64,000 bases of DNA from contig NZ_JBPDIH010000002.1 in assembly GCF_052030545.1 (NCBI RefSeq), positions 592,791 to 656,790 of the forward strand. Direction: 5' to 3'. Below the pieces are notes generated by a model, which saw nothing but the letters and a program-made list of their open reading frames with translations, did not search any database and had not been told where the DNA came from. Origin of the DNA: CANMXU01 sp052030545 (GTDB taxonomy: Bacteria > Pseudomonadota > Gammaproteobacteria > Enterobacterales > Alteromonadaceae). Shown here in pieces: positions 60,285 through 64,000 of the stretch. How positions within the stretch are numbered: the stretch's first letter is position 1; each line of letters opens with the position of its first letter. Both the position numbers and the translations under genes were made by a program.

Positions 60285-61681
60285 TCACTGAACAAGTTTG
60301 GATTGTCGATGACGATAGTTCTATTCGCTGGGTGCTTGAAAAAGCAATGTCTGGTGCCAATATCAGTGCCGCGTCATTTGATAATGCCGATGATTTACTT
60401 ACGGCATTAAATCATAATCAACCCGAAGTTATTATTTCAGATATTCGCATGCCTAACATCGATGGTATGACTTTACTCAAAAATATTAGCGAAGATTTCC
60501 CTAATATACCTGTTATTATTATGACGGCTCATTCAGATTTAGACAGTGCTGTTAATGCATATCAAGGTGGTGCTTTTGAATATCTCCCCAAACCATTTGA
60601 TATTGATGATGCTGTTTCACTGACCAAACGTGCACTAACCCACGCCAGAGAGCAAGCAGCTCAAAATAATAACAAAAAGAACTCAGTGCAAGATGTTGGT
60701 ATTATCGGTGAAGCTCCAGCTATGCAAGAGGTTTTTCGGGCAATCGGCCGCCTATCTCGCTCTAGTATCAGTGTACTCATTAACGGCGAATCGGGAACAG
60801 GTAAAGAGCTCGTGGCACACGCTCTTCATATGCATAGCCCTCGCGCAAGCGCACCGTTTATCCCATTAAATATGGCGGCGATTCCAAAAGATCTAATCGA
60901 GTCAGAATTATTTGGTCACGAAAAAGGCGCGTTTACTGGCGCTAACGCAGTGCGACAAGGACGCTTTGAACAAGCTCACAATGGTACGCTTTTTTTAGAT
61001 GAAATAGGCGATATGCCATTAGATATTCAAACTCGTTTACTGAGAGTATTAGCGGACGGTCAATTTTACCGTGTTGGTGGTCATTCACCAATAAAAGTTG
61101 ATGTACGCATTATCGCAGCAACTCATCAAAACCTTGAAGACAGAGTTACTAGTAATGAATTTCGTGAAGATTTATTCCATCGCCTGAATGTCATTCGCAT
61201 CCAAATTCCAAGCTTGCGTGAACGAAAAGAAGATATTGAGCAACTTGCTAATCACTTTTTAAGTCAGGCTGCTAAGGAGCTGAGCGTTGATCCTAAATCA
61301 CTCGATAAAAAAGCGATTAATTATTTAAAACAATGTGATTGGCCAGGAAATGTGCGCCAACTCGAAAACATTTGCCGCTTTCTTACAGTCATGGCAAGTG
61401 GTCAAGAAATTTTAGTTGAAGATTTACCCGCTGAGTTGACCGAACGTACCAGTAAAGTTATTGAGTCTTCTCAATCATGGCAAGCATCACTTTCTAATTG
61501 GATGGATGACCAGTTATTACAAGGAAAGAGTGCAATCTTGGATGAAGTATTGCCAGAGTTTGAAAAAATACTCCTTAACAGAGCATTAGTATTTACCAAC
61601 GGTCATAAACAAGAAGCAGCTAAAAAACTTGGTTGGGGTAGAAATACGTTAACAAGGAAATTAAAAGATCTACAAATGTAG
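60281..61681 (+). CDS. glnG: Nitrogen regulator NtrC
   Basis: Sigma-54-dependent activator of 466 residues. The receiver (1-120) has the phosphorylated Asp in IISDIRMPNIDGMT. The AAA+ domain (about 140-370) has Walker A GESGTGKE, the sigma-54-contact GAFTGA loop in HEKGAFTGANAV, and Walker B LFLDEIGDMP. The Fis-type HTH at the end is EAAKKLGWGRNTLTRKLKDL. It is the expected activator of glnA upstream. Confidence 0.96.
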   Translation: MITEQVWIVDDDSSIRWVLEKAMSGANISAASFDNADDLLTALNHNQPEVIISDIRMPNIDGMTLLKNISEDFPNIPVIIMTAHSDLDSAVNAYQGGAFEYLPKPFDIDDAVSLTKRALTHAREQAAQNNNKKNSVQDVGIIGEAPAMQEVFRAIGRLSRSSISVLINGESGTGKELVAHALHMHSPRASAPFIPLNMAAIPKDLIESELFGHEKGAFTGANAVRQGRFEQAHNGTLFLDEIGDMPLDIQTRLLRVLADGQFYRVGGHSPIKVDVRIIAATHQNLEDRVTSNEFREDLFHRLNVIRIQIPSLRERKEDIEQLANHFLSQAAKELSVDPKSLDKKAINYLKQCDWPGNVRQLENICRFLTVMASGQEILVEDLPAELTERTSKVIESSQSWQASLSNWMDDQLLQGKSAILDEVLPEFEKILLNRALVFTNGHKQEAAKKLGWGRNTLTRKLKDLQM

Positions 61682-61705
61682 TAAAGGAAATAAAATACTG
61701 TAGCG

Positions 61706-62089
61706 CTATTCTGCGCTGCAGCCTTCATCTGTACAAGTTTTACAAGCATTGCATAAACGAATATTAATGATATGAGCAGCGACTATAAAAGTAGCGCCAA
61801 TAACTATCATCAACGGTTGTACTTGTTCAGAAAAGTCGTGCTTTAGCCAATATACAACTAGACCAATCATTAATAGATAAAACGGATATAAACGGCGATG
61901 ATAACGTTTGAATCCAGAAAACATGGCGATTGAACCTAAAATACCAGTGACCAATAAAAAGACATGTTCCCAAGCGTGATCAGCTAGAAAGCTTAAACCT
62001 AATAAAGGTAAAGCAGGCAAAATAACTGGCAACAATATACAGTGTAAAGCACACAGAGACGTTGCTGTAATTCCCAATCTATCTAGCAT
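61706..62089 (-). CDS. MerC-like membrane protein
   Basis: Inner-membrane protein of 127 residues with four helices. It has the MerC-type cysteine pair in helix 1 (SLCALHCILLPVILP) and extra cysteines at the C terminus (RLCNACKTCTDEGCSAE). MerC moves mercury in mer operons, but this gene is isolated and follows a Zur-like site. A role in zinc homeostasis is thus a better guess than mercury resistance. The start is the ATG at 62089. Confidence 0.85.
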   Translation of the reverse strand: MLDRLGITATSLCALHCILLPVILPALPLLGLSFLADHAWEHVFLLVTGILGSIAMFSGFKRYHRRLYPFYLLMIGLVVYWLKHDFSEQVQPLMIVIGATFIVAAHIINIRLCNACKTCTDEGCSAE

Positions 62090-62135
62090 TATCGTTTTTA
62101 ACTCGCTTCCGCAATTAATGATACAGTATCACAAT

Positions 62136-62150
62136 TGAGATAGTATAACA
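62136..62150 (-). promoter_or_regulatory. Zur-like operator before the MerC-like gene
   Basis: On the minus strand TGTTATACTATCTCA matches TGTTATAnTATAACA at 12 of 14 positions and shares TGTTATAYTATCnC with the site before the zinc-receptor operon. It lies 47 bp before the start codon and overlaps a possible -10, TATACT. A perfect dyad TGATACAGTATCA sits next to it at 62119-62131. Confidence 0.6.
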
Positions 62151-62161
62151 TAAGTTTAACT

Positions 62162-63139
62162 TTACGCATGCTCTATTGGGAAACTAATTACATTTTTGAT
62201 CGACTTCTCATGCAAAGCGAGCATTACTAATCTATCTATACCTAAAGCAACTCCTGAACACTCAGGTAAGCCATGGTTTAATGCTGCCAAAAAGTTTTCG
62301 TCAATTTCTCTTTCTGCTAATCCTTTACTCTTACGTGTTATATTATCTTGCTCAAAGCGCTCTTTTTGTTCATCCGCACAGGTTAACTCATGAAACCCGT
62401 TAGCAAGTTCGATCCCTCGAAAATAACACTCAAAACGATCGGCAACCCTATTATCATCGGTTGATATTTTGGCTAAAGCCGCTTGAGATCTAGGAAAACC
62501 ATAAATAAAACAAGGCTCCTCAATACCAATTTGTGGTTCAATTACCTCAGCAAAAATAAATTGTAATAGCACATCGATATCAGTTTCCTTACTTAGCCAG
62601 TCACTCAGTATGCCTTGCTCTTTTATAACGCTTAATAAACTCGCTAGTGAAGTATCTAATGGGTCTATATTTAAGAATTTAAGAAAGACTTCTTGATAGC
62701 TTAACTTTGTTGAAGGAAGGCAGTTTAAGACATCTTGTAATAACGCATCTAAGTCATCCATTAAAGCAAAATGATCAAATCCAAGACGATACCATTCTAA
62801 TATCGTAAATTCAGGATTATGGTGACTACCTGCGGGCTCATGCCTAAACGCTTTACATAGTTGAAAAATATCTTGATAGCCAGAAGCGAGCAAGCGTTTC
62901 ATTGCAAACTCTGGCGATGTTTGCAGATAAAATAACTCAGAATTTTTTTGATCAGAATTTGCCAAGAAGTTGTAACGAGTATGAAATGCATCTAAATAAA
63001 CATCGGTTACAGTCCCTTGTGACAGCAGTGGAGTTTCCACTTCTAAAACACTATTTCTATCAAAGTAACTCCGAATAGAGGAAAGCAGTTCTGCTCGTTG
63101 TTGAGCATTCCTCCAGCTTAACGTGCTAGACCAAGTCAT
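62162..63139 (-). CDS. epmA: EF-P lysine lysyltransferase EpmA
   Basis: Class II lysyl-tRNA-synthetase-like enzyme of 325 residues that adds beta-lysine to elongation factor P. It lacks the tRNA-binding domain, as expected. Class II motifs are visible: VLEVETPLLSQGTVTDVYLD, FQLCKAFRHEPAGSHHNPEF (motif 2) and GVALGIDRLVMLAL (motif 3). The frame opens at 63151. The ATG at 63139 fits homologs. EpmB and EF-P genes are not in the window. Confidence 0.93.
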   Translation of the reverse strand: MTWSSTLSWRNAQQRAELLSSIRSYFDRNSVLEVETPLLSQGTVTDVYLDAFHTRYNFLANSDQKNSELFYLQTSPEFAMKRLLASGYQDIFQLCKAFRHEPAGSHHNPEFTILEWYRLGFDHFALMDDLDALLQDVLNCLPSTKLSYQEVFLKFLNIDPLDTSLASLLSVIKEQGILSDWLSKETDIDVLLQFIFAEVIEPQIGIEEPCFIYGFPRSQAALAKISTDDNRVADRFECYFRGIELANGFHELTCADEQKERFEQDNITRKSKGLAEREIDENFLAALNHGLPECSGVALGIDRLVMLALHEKSIKNVISFPIEHA

Positions 63140-63177
63140 ACATACTACCAAAATTAAATTTAACTATATTTTAAACG

Positions 63178-63210
63178 AAAAAAAACCTTGCCACTAGACA
63201 AGGTTTTTTA
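63178..63210 (-). terminator. rrn operon terminator
   Basis: On the minus strand AAAAAACCTTG / CAAGGTTTTTTTT hairpin directly after the last 5S gene. Confidence 0.88.
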
Positions 63211-63218
63211 GAAGAGGA

Positions 63219-63334
63219 GTTTAGCAATGTCCTACTCTCACATGGGAACTCCCACACTACCATCGGCGCTACTGCGTTTCACTTCTGAGTTCGGAATGGG
63301 GTCAGGTGGTACCACAGCGCTATTGTCGCTAAAC
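63219..63334 (-). rRNA. rrf: 5S rRNA, distal copy
   Basis: 116-nt 5S gene recognised from its conserved blocks: on the minus strand ACCTGACCCCATTCCGAA, CTCAGAAGTGAAACG and GCCGATGGTAGTGTGG. Helix I pairs GTTTAGC with GCTAAAC. It is the last gene of the rrn operon. Confidence 0.95.
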
Positions 63335-63394
63335 AAAAACTTTAATGAGTTAATTTACTTTAATTAAATAGCTTAACTCATTGAAGCTTTGAGT

Positions 63395-63421
63395 AAAAAG
63401 CCCGACTCTTTCGAATCGGGC
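63395..63421 (-). terminator. Terminator-like hairpin between the two 5S genes
   Basis: On the minus strand GCCCGATTC, GAAA tetraloop, GAGTCGGGC and then TTTTTA. It has the form of an intrinsic terminator but lies inside the operon. Confidence 0.82.
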
Positions 63422-63435
63422 TTCTTTAATGAGAA

Positions 63436-63551
63436 GTCTAGCAATGTCCTACTCTCACATGGGAACTCCCACACTACCATCGGCGCTACTGCGTTTCACT
63501 TCTGAGTTCGGAATGGGGTCAGGTGGTACCACAGCGCTATTGTCGCTAGAC
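63436..63551 (-). rRNA. rrf: 5S rRNA, proximal copy
   Basis: 116-nt 5S gene identical to the distal copy except for one covarying pair in helix I: GTCTAGC with GCTAGAC here, so T-A became C-G. It lies next to the 23S gene, 393 bp downstream of it. Confidence 0.95.
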
Positions 63552-63944
63552 AAAATTTTTCTTGTTAAATTCATACTGGCTTTATTGCGTCAAACACTTC
63601 GATACTCATTGAGTAAACTCAACTCCGTTTCTCGTATTCTCGCGGCTTCGCCATTATGTCATTTACCTACGTAAATGTTTTAACAAGTTCAATCTTGAAA
63701 GCCTTTATAAATACTTGACGTGCATGGATGCACTAATGTCGTGTTGGCATGGATGCCAAGGAACGACGCTCTTATTCAAACTTATGTACGTGATTTTTAT
63801 CTTCAACCCTAGCATAGGGCTGAGATAAATCGTTCGTTAACAAAGCATTCAAAAACGTCGTGTAGTTTACCTACATGAGTTTTTTATGCTGAAGGTAACG
63901 GACTATTTAGCCAGTCTTAAACAACAAAACCACTTGGGTGTTGT
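63552..63944 (-). other. 23S-5S spacer with several hairpins
   Basis: About 393 bp without a gene, long for a 23S-5S spacer. It holds perfect hairpins CATTTACCTACGTAAATG (63660-63677), GTGCATGGATGCAC (63720-63733) and TTGGCATGGATGCCAA (63744-63759), and a longer one, TTATCT/AGATAA (63799-63828), with CCCTA/TAGGG inside. No tRNA was recognised in it. Confidence 0.7.
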
Positions 63945-64000
63945 ATGGTTAAGCCTCACGGGCAATTAGTATCAGTTAGCTCAAGGCCTCACAACCCTTA
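63945..64000 (-). rRNA. rrl: 23S rRNA, 3' end (partial)
   Basis: The minus strand reads through GAGCTAACTGATACTAATTG and CCCGTGAGGCTTAACC, the conserved 3' end of gammaproteobacterial 23S rRNA. The gene continues past the right edge. The exact 3' end is uncertain by a few bases. Confidence 0.92.

Noticed and set aside
63429..63674. 81-codon open frame
   Set aside because: It overlaps the proximal 5S rRNA gene and the rrn spacer.
63552..63944. tRNA gene in the 23S-5S spacer
   Set aside because: Hairpins are present but no cloverleaf, T-loop GTTCRANNC or acceptor stem could be assembled on either strand.

Overview
The window looks like a chromosomal segment of a marine gammaproteobacterium of the order Alteromonadales, most likely Colwelliaceae (Colwellia or Thalassotalea type). 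Grounds are the AT-rich sequence, the protein types (ArcA, RraB, DUF2956, DUF2959, dimeric dUTPase, FabY-type ketosynthase), the rrn genes with two 5S copies, and the glnA-DUF4124-ntrBC order. The genus is an inference from protein similarity and gene order only. No prophage, CRISPR array, tRNA or intact insertion sequence was seen. The only mobile element is a short MITE.

Layout. 1-4.3 kb: RND efflux permease (cut by the left edge) and its adaptor. 4.6-8.1 kb: a membrane acyltransferase, a TerB protein, a CvfB-like S1 protein and a periplasmic solute-binding protein. 8.2-11.1 kb: a His-rich ZnuD-like TonB receptor and a small DUF2946-like protein behind a probable Zur box. 11.2-12.4 kb: a TraF-like outer-membrane protein. 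12.6-14.9 kb: a lysine riboswitch controlling dapA and an M14-family deacylase. 15-21.6 kb: a double HCCA-isomerase-like protein, rsmC, a sensor kinase with arcA and a convergent Hpt gene, and folE2. 22-28 kb: gltBD. 28-33.5 kb: a solute-binding protein, then a fatty-acid cluster (fabY, a GlxA-type regulator, a KAS III). 33.7-39.2 kb: a SqrR/BigR-like ArsR repressor divergent from an MMPL, LolA-like, porin and DUF2892 operon, which ends in a MITE. 39.6-48.2 kb: DUF3604, SDR, DUF2956, dut, DUF2726, mtnN, a CbiB-like protein, rhodanese, a TRIC protein and rraB. 48.3-54.7 kb: yeeZ-like, a GNAT/YiiD fusion, a spermidine-synthase-like protein, dtd, pip, yihY, DUF2959 and a 53-residue small ORF. 54.9-61.7 kb: bipA, glnA, ntrB and ntrC. 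61.7-64 kb: a MerC-like gene, epmA, two 5S genes and the 3' tip of 23S rRNA.

How parts work together. Nitrogen assimilation is well represented. glnA has a near-perfect sigma-54 promoter with two upstream NtrC-type dyads, ntrB has its own NtrC dyad, and GOGAT (gltBD) lies 30 kb away. Two minus-strand operons (ZnuD and MerC-like) share a Zur-like operator. The ArsR repressor faces its target operon across two operators of identical geometry.

The least explained structure is a pair of non-coding arrays with a strict 7-nt period, consensus NNNRCTT. One has 21 and the other 29 consecutive units without an indel. Both lie between convergent genes, and one fills the whole gap between two stop codons. 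A second oddity is two 17-bp tandem repeats, unrelated in sequence, that each run across a stop codon.
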